Part shown: in pieces, positions 1 through 9,247 of the stretch
How the letters are laid out: the number at the start of each line of letters is the position of its first letter
Position numbering within the stretch: the first letter of the stretch is position 1
Assembly: GCA_001600355.1 (NCBI GenBank)
Contig: BCJU01000003.1
Coordinates: 2,856,519-2,920,518 of the forward strand
DNA from: Meira nashicola
Lineage: Eukaryota; Basidiomycota; Exobasidiomycetes; Exobasidiales; Brachybasidiaceae
Direction: 5' to 3'
Length of the DNA stretch: 64,000 bases
Program-made: the position numbers and the translations under genes
The notes under the pieces: model-generated
What the model saw: only the letters and a program-made list of their open reading frames with translations
What the model was told of the DNA's origin: nothing
Database searches by the model: none

Positions 1-1
1 T

Positions 2-643
2 GTGCAAGGAGCAGATGTTAGTGCTACGCAAAGTGACGAAAGCGATATTGAAATACCGATGGGAAATAAGTCTTTCTCTGCCCATAGACAAACGCAAAGA
101 AATAGCAAACAAGAAACACCTGCTCCTGTAAAAATCAATACTAAATCATCCCTCTCTACGGTAAAAACTTCTCCTTCCGTTGCAGTTACTCCAATCATGA
201 CTCGAAGCTCAGGATTGAAATCGGGCGTATCTCCTTTTGCTTCTCCGACTATTGGTTTACCTCCTACACCTACTTCTGCAACTGCATTCACAATTCCAGC
301 ATCGGATGATTCCAATGGTCATCAACAAATTTATACTGATCGTCAAAAGGTGCCAACGCAATCTGATACTTGGACACCGTTAGCCCAAGGATGGTTCCGT
401 ATTCCAGATGTACAAAACAATTCAACACTTATCACTGCTCAACCGGAAAGTGATTCTTTAAACGAATTGGATAATGTTGGAAAAGATGAATTGAATATGA
501 ATTCTTTCGCTTCACCTCGCAGACCAAGTTTACCATTACCTGAACTTTCTCCTGCCAATTCTTCTCAACAAACGGGCCTTTATGGTAGACGAAGATCAGA
601 AGCACCCATACCCGGTGATCGAATGTCTGGCTTATTTTTCTAA
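2..643 (+). CDS. C-terminal part of a disordered Ser/Pro-rich protein (5' end outside window)
   Basis: The reading frame is open from the window edge to a TAA at 641-643, giving at least 213 residues with no credible start, so this is the 3' end of a longer gene. The visible part is rich in Ser, Thr, Pro and Asn and has no membrane segment. Short proline-serine clusters and a basic patch (GRRRSEAP) lie near the end, and the last residues are MSGLFF. The only aromatic-rich stretch is TWTPLAQGWFRIPDV, which may be a short conserved motif. I do not recognise the family. It could be a signalling or trafficking protein tail, but nothing shows that. The next gene converges on it from the minus strand 211 bp away, so that gap holds two 3' ends. 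Confidence 0.75.
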   Translation: MQGADVSATQSDESDIEIPMGNKSFSAHRQTQRNSKQETPAPVKINTKSSLSTVKTSPSVAVTPIMTRSSGLKSGVSPFASPTIGLPPTPTSATAFTIPASDDSNGHQQIYTDRQKVPTQSDTWTPLAQGWFRIPDVQNNSTLITAQPESDSLNELDNVGKDELNMNSFASPRRPSLPLPELSPANSSQQTGLYGRRRSEAPIPGDRMSGLFF

Positions 644-854
644 AAAAGCGCTTTCTACATTCGCAAAATGCATTCAAAAACACATTCTTTTTTGCCTATA
701 TACATACACCACTATCATTCTACACCTTTTGTTATTCAATTTATTGTACTTTTATCATCATTTCAAATTCAACAGATTTTGACATTCAATATTATTCAAT
801 TGTGAGGGATAAGTTGACATGAAGGGGTAGAGGGATATATAAAACGTTTTTGAC

Positions 855-1672
855 CTATTCCAAACGAGGCAAAGGGAAAACGGGTAAAACACGGATTCCT
901 TCTTCGTTAAGGATTACAGCAAGGGCAGAATACCATAAACTTACACCAACGATGATGAATAAAGCACCAGCAGCTTTTTGAGCGTTTATCATTGGATAAT
1001 TGAGATAAACGGCACCTTGAACGATTGCGGCGATAACGATTAAGAAAGCAGAAAAAGCGACTGGAACTGCAGTTCGTAAAGAAGCCAAAAAGAGTAAGAA
1101 AACTGGAATCATTGCACCAAAGAATAAAATACCAGTTGCTTTATATAAAAGAACGATTGTCATTAATTCATTTCCGCCTGCTTCTTCTGCATAAGCAGCT
1201 TTAATTCCAGTCCAAGGAATAAAGATCATTGATAAACCACCTAATAAACCTGCTAACGTTCCTGCTGCAGTTGCTAAAAAAGTATTTCCTTCTGCGAAAG
1301 AAAACATTGATGCAGTCATAACTGCAATTCCTCCTAAAGGTAAACCAACGTTTAAATAAATTTGAGGATTTTGTAATCCACGAACTTCAACTAAGACTAA
1401 ACCTAGAACTAATAAAGAAGCACCAACACCGATTGCGAATACTGGGAAAGGGCTGTAAAATATGAATTTAGTCAATATTTCATTCTACTATATAGCTTTT
1501 TTTTTAAAACTCACTTTGCAATTCTACGATGATAAGTTGGTAAACCTTTTTGTTGACTATCATATTCATTACGAGTAACAATCTTTGTCAATCTTTGACC
1601 GCCTGCGATAGTATGTTCAGGTGCATGTGGATCAGGGTGCAAACCCATTTGTTCTTTAAGTGTTCTACTCAT
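855..1672 (-). CDS. GPR1/FUN34/YaaH (Ato) family membrane transporter
   Basis: This is a putative plasma-membrane acetate/ammonium-type transporter of 251 aa. It has two exons, 1515-1672 and 855-1452 on the minus strand. The 62 bp intron (1453-1514) has donor GTGAGT and acceptor TTTTACAG, and the spliced length is an exact multiple of three. Splicing restores the family NP motif (IANPFPVFAIGVG), which the unspliced frame loses. About six hydrophobic helices follow, with an EGNTF motif in the second to third helix. The usual family sequence after EGNTF (a Gly-Ala-Ser-Ser-Tyr-Gly-Gly-Phe-Trp-like run) is replaced here by LATAAGTLAGLLGG, so this is a diverged member. The family assignment is firm, but the substrate (acetate, succinate or ammonium) is not known. 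It is transcribed divergently from a second family member at 2953. Confidence 0.88.
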
Positions 1673-1702
1673 TTTGATGAAATAAAAACACTAAGATGGC
1701 GG

Positions 1703-1762
1703 TGATGATGATGATGATTGTACTTGTGGAATAAGTTTTTTAATGATGATGATGATGATGAT
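1703..1762. repeat. GAT/ATG trinucleotide microsatellite
   Basis: Two runs of the same trinucleotide, about 1703-1719 and 1744-1761, are separated by a short unique stretch. They lie just upstream of the minus-strand transporter start, in its likely 5' leader or core promoter. Such runs vary in length between strains; no function is visible. Confidence 0.8.
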
Positions 1763-1779
1763 GGTAAGGAAAATGATTG

Positions 1780-1785
1780 GGGTAT
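1780..1785 (-). promoter_or_regulatory. TATA box of the minus-strand transporter
   Basis: TATATA lies 108 bp upstream of the ATG at 1672 on the minus strand, with a CCAAT pentamer immediately further upstream. Spacing is normal for a fungal gene. This is inferred from sequence only. Confidence 0.5.
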
Positions 1786-2952
1786 ATAATTGGTAAACTT
1801 TTGCGGGGTGAATAGGATTACATGGTCACTTACTCTTACGTTTACGATCAGACCATTTGTCTACATATATTGTCATCCTCTTATCTTCTGCACTTCTTCA
1901 CTGATCTCCGCAATTGAATCGGCTTATGCAGACAATAAGACACATTCTTTACTTAAATTCAATCTAACGGGAATTGTGACGCATCGGAAAACAATTAAAA
2001 ATAAAAAGGGTATTTAATCTAGAGCAAGGTTCTTCCACGCTCACACTCTCCTAAGAAAACAATTAAATGAAGTATATATTTCACTCGTACGATGCAATGA
2101 ATATGTATTCCCGTTGTGTTTTTTTTATCATACTCCACTTTTGCGGTCTTTTTCTTATTTATTTCAATTTCCGATTCGGCAGATAACCAATCCGTAGGTG
2201 AGGAATTTAAAAGAAATAAAACAATAGGATCAATTTCGATAAATAAGTGCATTGTTCCCCGAGGTACTTACAAATGCGGGGTAAGAGCGCTAAAAGATGC
2301 AAAGCTTGCATTAATTCAGTCTTTTCTTGTGGCTAGCGTCTCGGATCGGTTTCCAAGTGAAAATAATACGTGAGAAATATGTGCGTAGAATGGAGGCACT
2401 TGCAGCCGATTGGAATATTAAAAAAAAAAGTGGATTCTTATAGTGCATTTCGCACGGGTAAGCAAAAAAGTGGAGTTTGGTACATCGACAGAGAGTGGAT
2501 GTGGAATATGATCTTAAACATGTTATCCCTGAAAATAAAGGACACTATGTAAATAATTTATCGGGACGGCAGTTGGCATGCTCTTTTCCTTTATTTAATC
2601 CAAATCCCGCATTATCCACACTTCAATTGTCCCCCATGGAGATGTCCACTCCTTTTTTTTTTATTTAAATAGAAAGATAGCCTGAGAATCGAAAACAATA
2701 TGTTTGCATTAATTAAAGTGACTAAAGAATAGCATTAGATCTATGTAATGCAAAAGAACTAAGGATCTTACTCTCTTGCATGACCTGATCACTTGCGTCA
2801 CCCCCACAAAAATTATCTTTATTAAGAAAAGATAGAGAACCATCCATTTTATTATACTTGCTCGTATGTTCATCATTTCCCCCCTTTTCTCACCATCATC
2901 ATCATTCCCTCTTTAACAACTTTCATCATATCAAATATAAGTATAAACAATA

Positions 2953-3831
2953 ATGTCAGTTGCCAACGGAACAATGGTAGACGGTAATCAAGCCGGATTC
3001 GGTAAAGATGTTGATAGTGGTTATCAAAATGGTTCAAAAATGGAAGGAGGTCAAAATATGACAAGAACAATTACACCTGGCGGTCATGTTGCAAATGATG
3101 ATTTATTAGCAATCGGAGCAGGTCATCGTAAATTAGCAAATCCATTACCAATGGGAGCTTGGTCTTTTGCAACAACAACTTTAGTTTTAAGTTTATATAA
3201 TTTAAAAGTTCAAAATATTGCAGTTCCAAATGCAGTTTTAACTTTTAGTCTATTTTATGGTGGTTTAACACAATATTTAGCAGGTTTATGGGAATTTGCA
3301 AGTGGTAACACTCTTGGTGGTGAGTAAAAATAAAAAAGTACCATTTCACTTTATTAAATATAAAATATATACTAATTCTTTCATTTCCCTTTATTATCCT
3401 ATTTAGCCTCCATCTTTGTTTCTTATGGAATGTTCTGGTGGGGATTCAGTTTCATCTTTATTCCTTTCTTTGGTGAAATGGGTTCTTATGATAACGTTCC
3501 AGGAGTTTATTCAATGACTGGTCAATCACCTGGTGAAGCAGAAAGTGCAATTGGATTATACCTTTGGATTTGGATGGGAATTACAACTTTATTCTTATTC
3601 GGAGCAGCACGTTCTTCAATCACTTTAATTCTTTTATTATTCTTACTCGATTTAACTTTTATTTGTTTAGGTGCATTTTATTATACCGGTAACGCAAAAT
3701 TGGAAACTGCTGGTGGTGCTTTAGGAGTTGCAACTGCTTTCGTTGCTTATTATTTAGGATTAGGATCTTTCTTAAGTCCAGATACAAGTTATTTCACCGT
3801 CCCTCTTTTCTCCGTTGCTGTCAAGGATTAA
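2953..3831 (+). CDS. GPR1/FUN34/YaaH (Ato) family membrane transporter
   Basis: This is a second putative acetate/ammonium-type transporter, 263 aa, with exons 2953-3319 and 3407-3831. The 87 bp intron (3320-3406) has donor GTGAGT and acceptor ATTTAG, and exon lengths sum to 264 codons. The junction creates GNTLGASIFVSYGMFWWG, the canonical family signature. The N-terminal 70 residues are hydrophilic. They are followed by the NP motif (LANPLPMGAWSFA), a YGGLTQYLAG motif in the second helix and about six transmembrane helices. It keeps the family motifs better than its divergent neighbour at 855-1672, so it is the more likely conventional transporter. It acts at the plasma membrane in characterised fungal members; the substrate here is inferred from family only. 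Confidence 0.92.
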
Positions 3832-4204
3832 TGTCTCTTCCAATTGTCAAACTCTCAAAGAATTGGTTATATCCGTAGTATATTTATATATCTAATAAAC
3901 AACCATAAATATTTTGAATAAAAATAGTGAGAGGATCTTGAACTTAACGCGCCCCCACGTAAGGTTCACCCTAGCCTAGGCACGTGTATTTGATTGCATT
4001 CCTGAGATAAAGTGCATGCATGTCTAATGACTGTGTTTGACAAAAATAAAAAACCACACGAATAAGCTTCTTCTCCTTTTTGCATACGACATACTCACTC
4101 CCGCCCACATTCCCTTTATCACTCTTTACCACAACAAAGAGCAAGCAAACAAAAGTAAAGGTCTCCTAAGTTTGCTCTTTTTCTTGCTTGTGCTAAAAAG
4201 GGTT
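3832..4204 (+). other. Intergenic: 3' end of transporter and promoter of cysteinyl-tRNA synthetase gene
   Basis: This 373 bp stretch begins with an AT-rich 3' UTR containing polyadenylation-like AATAAA variants. It then has a GC-richer patch near 3950-4000 with CACGTG at about 3982 (E-box). The frame of the synthetase is open upstream to 4037, but the translation there has no conserved features, so I read it as 5' leader. Confidence 0.5.
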
Positions 4205-6775
4205 ATGCTTTTACGTTGCACAAACAATCAAACTTTTTCACTTCTTCGTCATTCTTTACAAGCACGATTTACTCTACCTAATAGCCAGACTACTTTTAGA
4301 CGAACCCCATCTGCATCCTTTCTCGTTTCAACAAAGATGGCCAGTACATCCACTTCTGCTTCAGTTAAACAACCAAAATGGAATGTACCAAGTGTAAAAT
4401 CAGGCTACGAAGAACCTTCTTTGCAAGTCTTTAACAGTCTTACAAGAACAAAAGTAGATTTCATACCCGTTCATGGAAAACAAATAACATGGTATACGTG
4501 TGGTCCAACAGTTTATGATTCAAGTCATTTGGGTCATGCACGTAATTATGTCACTCAAGATGTGCTACGAAGAATTTTACGTGATTATTTCGGATATGAC
4601 GTTCATTTTGTCATGAATATTACCGATATCGATGACAAAATTATTTTGAAAGCCAGGCATACACATTTATTAAAACAGTACAAAGAGGAACATTCCAAAA
4701 AAGGTCTATCAAAGGAACTACTACAAGAAGTTCAAAAAGCTTGGTCGACCTTCTTTGGTAAAACTTTAAAGAAGCTAGCACCTAAAGCACCTCCAGGTGA
4801 ACCTGAAGAACCAGAAGATGAAACAGCTTTTGAAGAAATTTCACGTAGAATGGTTCAAGATGCAGCTTGGACAAAAGAAACATCAGAAACAGAGCCAAAG
4901 ACGTCTATGTGGTTCACAGCATTGAACAAATCTCGACAAGCAATCATTGCTGCAACAATTTCAGTAACTGCGGGTGACAAGAGCGGCGAATCAGCTATTG
5001 CTTTGATAGATTCTTCCCTTGATATTTTAGGTCCTTTCATTGATGCACAAAAAGGTCAATCTTTGAGCGATCCGGCAATCTTTAGAGAAACTGCAGCATT
5101 TTGGGAAGGTGAATTTTTCAAAGATATGAAACGATTACATGTTCAAAGACCTACAACACTAACCCGGGTTAGCGAATACGTACCTGAAATTGTTACTTTT
5201 ATCGAAAAGATTATCGGAAATGGATATGCATACGAAGATTCAGGTCCTGGAGATGGAAAGAAGAACGTTTGGTTCGATACACGTTCATTTGATGGAGCAG
5301 ATCGTAAAGGTGGATCGGATAAACATTCATATGCGAAATTAGCACCTTGGAGTAAAGGAAATAAAGAATTATTAGAAGAAGGTGAAGGTTCGTTATCAAC
5401 AGGAGCATCAACCGTTGCAGGAAAGCGAGCACCTTCAGATTTCGCACTTTGGAAATCATCCAAGCCAGGAGAGCCTGCTTGGGATTCTCCATGGGGACCA
5501 GGAAGACCAGGATGGCACATCGAATGCAGCGTTATGGCTTCAGAAGTTTTAGGAACGCAGATTGACGTTCATAGTGGCGGTGTAGACCTCAAATTTCCAC
5601 ATCACGATAACGAACTTGCTCAATCAGAGGCTCATCATAATTGCGCTCAATGGATCAATTACTTTTTGCATACGGGTCACTTGCATATCGAAGGATTGAA
5701 GATGTCAAAAAGTTTAAAGAATTTCATCACTATCGAAGAAGCTTTAGAAAGGTTCACAGCTAGACAATTACGATTGGCATTCTTGCTACAATCATGGTCT
5801 GCACAAATGGATTTCAAAGAAAGTGCTTTGGCAGAAGTGAGAAATGTTGAAAATACGTTGAATAACTTCTTTGCCGCTGCAAAGGCAAATATTCGTGAAG
5901 CAAGGACACGTGGTGAAACTTTTTCGGATGGAGAGAATCATTATGGAGATCATGAAAAGGGATTAATGGAATCTTTAAGAGATACTCAACAATCTTTCCG
6001 TAAAGCAATGTCGGATAGCTTTGATACACCAACCGGTATTTCAGCCTTGATCGATTTGATATCCAAAGCAAACGTGTATGAAAGATCAAGATCAAGAGCA
6101 GAAGTGAATGTGAGCGTGGTTGAAGCAGTTGCACAATATGTTGGTGATATGCTTCGTATGCTCGGATTGGGAGAAGGAGCTGTACGTGAAGGTGATATCG
6201 GATGGGGTGAAAGTGTGAAAGGTGAAGGAGAAAGTGATGGAATTGATCGAGAAGAGTTATTGATACCTTATTTACGTGCTTTATCGAATTTCCGAGATGC
6301 TGTTCGAGCTTTGGCAAATGTTAAAGAAGGAACACCACGCGAAGAATATCTGTTATTGGCAGATCGGTTGAGGGATAATGATATGGTTGATTTAGGCGTT
6401 GCACTTGAAGATCAAGAAGATGGAAAAGCTTTAGTTAAGCTAGTAGATGCAACTAAATTACAAGCAGCTAGAGCGGAAAAAGAACGAATTCAATCAGAAA
6501 AGGTTGCCAAAAAAGCACAAGCAGCAGCCAAAGCAGAACAAGCAAGGAAGGAAAAGTTATTAAAAGGTAAAATTTCACCAACAGAAATGTTTAAACTACC
6601 AAATGTGCCGGAAAAAGAATATTCGCAATGGGATGAACGTGGAATTCCGACTCATGATGGAGAAGGAAAAGAAATTTCAAAAAATAAGAAGAAAGGGATG
6701 GAAAAAGAATATGAAAAGCAAATAAAGTTGCATAAAGAATATCAAGCAGCAATTGAAGCAGGAGAACAAATTTAG
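4205..6775 (+). CDS. Cysteine--tRNA ligase, probably dual cytosolic/mitochondrial
   Basis: This class I aminoacyl-tRNA synthetase charges tRNA-Cys with cysteine. It has 856 aa from the ATG at 4205. The Rossmann-fold signatures are clear: TCGPTVYDSSHLGHA (HIGH-type motif and a zinc-ligand Cys, near residue 105) and LKMSKSLKNF (near residue 500). ECSVM and HHDNELAQ between them supply further zinc-site residues. An insertion of about 150 residues after the first motif is typical of eukaryotic cytosolic enzymes. The C-terminal 110 residues are Lys/Glu-rich coiled coil. The first 44 residues are rich in Arg, Ser and Leu with almost no acids, like a mitochondrial presequence. A second in-frame ATG at 4337 (context AAAGATGG) would give an 812-aa cytosolic form. 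A longer in-frame extension up to 4037 is probably untranslated leader. Confidence 0.96.
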   Translation: MLLRCTNNQTFSLLRHSLQARFTLPNSQTTFRRTPSASFLVSTKMASTSTSASVKQPKWNVPSVKSGYEEPSLQVFNSLTRTKVDFIPVHGKQITWYTCGPTVYDSSHLGHARNYVTQDVLRRILRDYFGYDVHFVMNITDIDDKIILKARHTHLLKQYKEEHSKKGLSKELLQEVQKAWSTFFGKTLKKLAPKAPPGEPEEPEDETAFEEISRRMVQDAAWTKETSETEPKTSMWFTALNKSRQAIIAATISVTAGDKSGESAIALIDSSLDILGPFIDAQKGQSLSDPAIFRETAAFWEGEFFKDMKRLHVQRPTTLTRVSEYVPEIVTFIEKIIGNGYAYEDSGPGDGKKNVWFDTRSFDGADRKGGSDKHSYAKLAPWSKGNKELLEEGEGSLSTGASTVAGKRAPSDFALWKSSKPGEPAWDSPWGPGRPGWHIECSVMASEVLGTQIDVHSGGVDLKFPHHDNELAQSEAHHNCAQWINYFLHTGHLHIEGLKMSKSLKNFITIEEALERFTARQLRLAFLLQSWSAQMDFKESALAEVRNVENTLNNFFAAAKANIREARTRGETFSDGENHYGDHEKGLMESLRDTQQSFRKAMSDSFDTPTGISALIDLISKANVYERSRSRAEVNVSVVEAVAQYVGDMLRMLGLGEGAVREGDIGWGESVKGEGESDGIDREELLIPYLRALSNFRDAVRALANVKEGTPREEYLLLADRLRDNDMVDLGVALEDQEDGKALVKLVDATKLQAARAEKERIQSEKVAKKAQAAAKAEQARKEKLLKGKISPTEMFKLPNVPEKEYSQWDERGIPTHDGEGKEISKNKKKGMEKEYEKQIKLHKEYQAAIEAGEQI

Positions 6776-7144
6776 ATAATGTATGTATTGAATTACCATG
6801 TGTAATAATAAATAGACACTAGAGCAGGTATCACATTCATAACACGTTAGCCTCTTGGGACCTGAATGTCGCCGTGATCCCGAGGTTTAAGGAAATAAAG
6901 AGACTAGCACCGGCACGAAAAGACGGGCGCGCGGCCTGTTCCGAATGGAAATATTCAACATTTCTGCCGCACTTCATCATGTTTTAAGTGGAGCGGTCCT
7001 GCATGTAAAACTTTAAGGTTTATTGAGTATGTTGGTGAACTTGATCCTGAGTTAAGTTGTCGGTAATGTCTAGCAATTGCCTATATAAACGACTCGATTT
7101 TGCAGATGTTTAATAAATTAATTCAACATCTTTTCCTTTCCATA
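6776..7144 (+). promoter_or_regulatory. Promoter region of the small secreted protein gene, with TATA box
   Basis: This 369 bp region contains the end of the synthetase transcript and a GC-rich patch around 6915-6945 (GGGCGCGCGG). A clear TATATAAA lies at 7082-7089, 56 bp before the chosen ATG at 7145. Nothing RNA-like was found. The close TATA box suggests a short leader and regulated expression. Confidence 0.5.
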
Positions 7145-7642
7145 ATGATTTCTTCAAAGGTAGCTTTAACATTATTTTCTTGTCTTGCAATCAGTGCAAC
7201 GTACGCAAGTCCTTTAGACAAACGTACAAATGGTCCTGCTCCATGTTCACAAGCAGGGAATGGTAAATTTGGAACGTTCAGCGTTTCACCATCAAAGAAT
7301 GTAGTTAAAAATCAACCAATTCAAATTCAATACGAACAAGATTGTGCAGTTGAAGGAAACGTTTATCCAACAAATTTGTTCATTACAATAAATGGAGCAG
7401 GAAATGATCCATTTCAAGTTGTTGCTTCTTTACCTATTCCAGAACAAGAATATGGTAAACCAATCACTTTAGATACCGCAGTTCCAAACGGTCCTTTACC
7501 TTTTGGAGATGGAACGGATTTAACAATTTCAGGTATTATTCAATATACACGTAAAGACGTTCAAGATGTTACTTATTTGTTTCAACATCAACAAGCTTTC
7601 TCAATCAATGAAACAGCTCCTGCTTTTCAAGGTGAAAGCTGA
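7145..7642 (+). CDS. Small secreted protein with Kex2-type site, function unknown
   Basis: This predicted secreted protein has 165 aa. The start at 7145 gives a textbook signal peptide (basic start, hydrophobic core ALTLFSCLAISATYA). It is followed by SPLDKR, a likely Kex2 Lys-Arg cleavage site, so the mature protein would begin near TNGPAPCSQ. The mature part is about 140 residues, mostly short beta-prone segments, with two cysteines that could form one disulfide. The frame extends to an ATG at 7100, but this would bury the signal peptide behind a weaker leader and lies very close to the TATA box. There are no membrane segments or GPI signal. It resembles single-domain secreted proteins common in plant- or insect-associated basidiomycetes, but I do not recognise the family and effector status is only a guess. 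Confidence 0.8.
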   Translation: MISSKVALTLFSCLAISATYASPLDKRTNGPAPCSQAGNGKFGTFSVSPSKNVVKNQPIQIQYEQDCAVEGNVYPTNLFITINGAGNDPFQVVASLPIPEQEYGKPITLDTAVPNGPLPFGDGTDLTISGIIQYTRKDVQDVTYLFQHQQAFSINETAPAFQGES

Positions 7643-9247
7643 ATAAGCAAAAAAATGTATTGTTAGCTTTATATTTATGAAAATTGCTTATATTGAATAT
7701 CTCGAGAGAATTTTTAGAGTGATAGTATACTATTCTGAAATTTTAATCACAAGCTTTACCTAGTACACTCTTGATAAAGGTATGAAACAACTTAAATTAA
7801 GGATTTACAAATTAGGATATCATGTGGGGTGCATGAATAAGTGGCAAGAATAGCTTCTTTTTTGTTCCACTATTATGGCTCGTTATGACTGAGAACCCTG
7901 TTTCCGTATGGATGAGTGGCTGATCGTTAATAATGTAGTCGCCGTCATTATACCATAATTAGACTTTTGGGCGTTTAATGAATGGACTAAAGCAAGAACG
8001 AGTAAGTGAGGTTGTGCCCCTATTTTTAAAAGCGTGTGATGATATTTAGTGCGGATAAAGAAAGCAAGCACTTTGTCTGAACTATGTACATAGTCTACTA
8101 TTATACATAGACTACATTGTGAGATAAAAATATACCTTTTAGCGGGAGAAAAAAGAAAGAACACGCGATTTTAACTTGAGATTTTCGTCGTTCTATTTTA
8201 GACGCCGTAGATGGTTCAATTCAGATCGCGCTGTGCGGCGCTGTAAAAGTCGAGATAAGAAAAAACAAAAGCCACTCTTATACGGCCCTTTTGACGCAGT
8301 AGAACTCTCCTTTTATCCGCGCGCCAAAGGAAGAATGTCAATCTATTATAAATTGGCAAAATTCCCGTGTACCAATGCGTTTCAGCATTAAAGAAGAGAA
8401 ACAAGAAAGGGTGCAACGCGCACCGCCGGTGCGGCACGTCGAAAAGAAGCTGTTTTATTGCCGGCGAATTACGAAAGAATCTTACTAAATTATTGTTCTT
8501 TTTTTTTTTTTTTTTAAAAAACACTTGGATATCCTTGCTATTCCAAAAAATGACGCAGCATGCAGAGTTTGATTTTTTGATTTTTTTTTTTTTCGTATCA
8601 ATTCACCGCAATGCGAACGATCGGACTCCTTCGCTTATAGGGATTGTGCGTTTCATCAGTCATTACTAGAGAGACCTGTGCCACTAAATCTGCCTGCCAA
8701 TCTCCACTTTAAAGATTCCCGAAGAAAAAAAAGACACCGTCCTTGATCCTCATCGTGTTAAACTTTTTGTTCGGCAAAATTCATTAATACAAACACATGT
8801 ATTTCATCATGCAAAAAAGACACTTGGCATTGATCTTACCTGTATTTCGCCTTTCTCCTATTCTGACGACCCTTGCAGATATCCCCACAGCGTTCCTGTA
8901 CATACCTCTTTTCTTGAAGGAGGTCAATTGACTTTGATTCCGTTCAGATGAGGCACTGATTAATACATACAAGCAACACAGCTATTGCCCAACATAGCAT
9001 TTTTGTACCTTTGTACCTGCAAACCTAGTTTTACTGCCACTTATTAAAGTTGTTAAATACTCCTAAAAAGCAAGAAGTATATCTGACCCCCTTTTTCTCT
9101 TTTGCACCACCAACACAAGACCTGATCACACGCACACGCATACATACGTTACGTGTTGATCTGTCTCTGTTTTTCTTATACATAGGTGAACAAAACATTC
9201 GCCCTCCTAAAAACTTACTTCTTGCTCGCCACCAAAATTGAAAAAAG
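7643..9247. other. 1.6 kb intergenic region upstream of the sugar transporter
   Basis: No convincing gene is seen. Open frames on both strands are short, lack conserved motifs and often cover homopolymers. Visible items are T runs near 8503-8515 and 8581-8593, and a near-perfect palindrome GCACCGCCGGTGC at 8420-8432 in a locally GC-rich patch. A pyrimidine-rich stretch before 9248 is the probable leader of the transporter mRNA. The size suggests an extended regulatory region for the transporter. Confidence 0.55.

Larger units (their letters stand above)
1673..2952. other. Divergent intergenic region between two transporter paralogs
   Basis: This 1.28 kb region must hold both promoters. On the minus side it has the GAT repeats, a TATA box at 1780-1785 and CCAAT (as ATTGG, 1786-1790). 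On the plus side the last 150 bp before 2953 are pyrimidine-rich and contain more CATCAT repeats, typical of a fungal 5' leader. Open frames at 2116-2373 and 2370-2668 have no ATG in context and no recognisable domain, so I treat them as noncoding. A small inverted repeat (CCCCG near 2257, CGGGG near 2277) is present. Confidence 0.6.

Noticed and set aside
2116..2373. 85-codon frame with a signal-peptide-like beginning
   Set aside because: It starts at GTG, not ATG, in AT-rich intergenic DNA, and the rest shows no conserved pattern.
4037..4204. Longer N-terminus of cysteinyl-tRNA synthetase from 4037
   Set aside because: It gives 56 extra residues of unconserved sequence; the ATG at 4205 already gives a plausible presequence.
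8420..8432. GCACCGCCGGTGC palindrome as a terminator or RNA hairpin
   Set aside because: It is short and isolated, with no transcript context to support a role.
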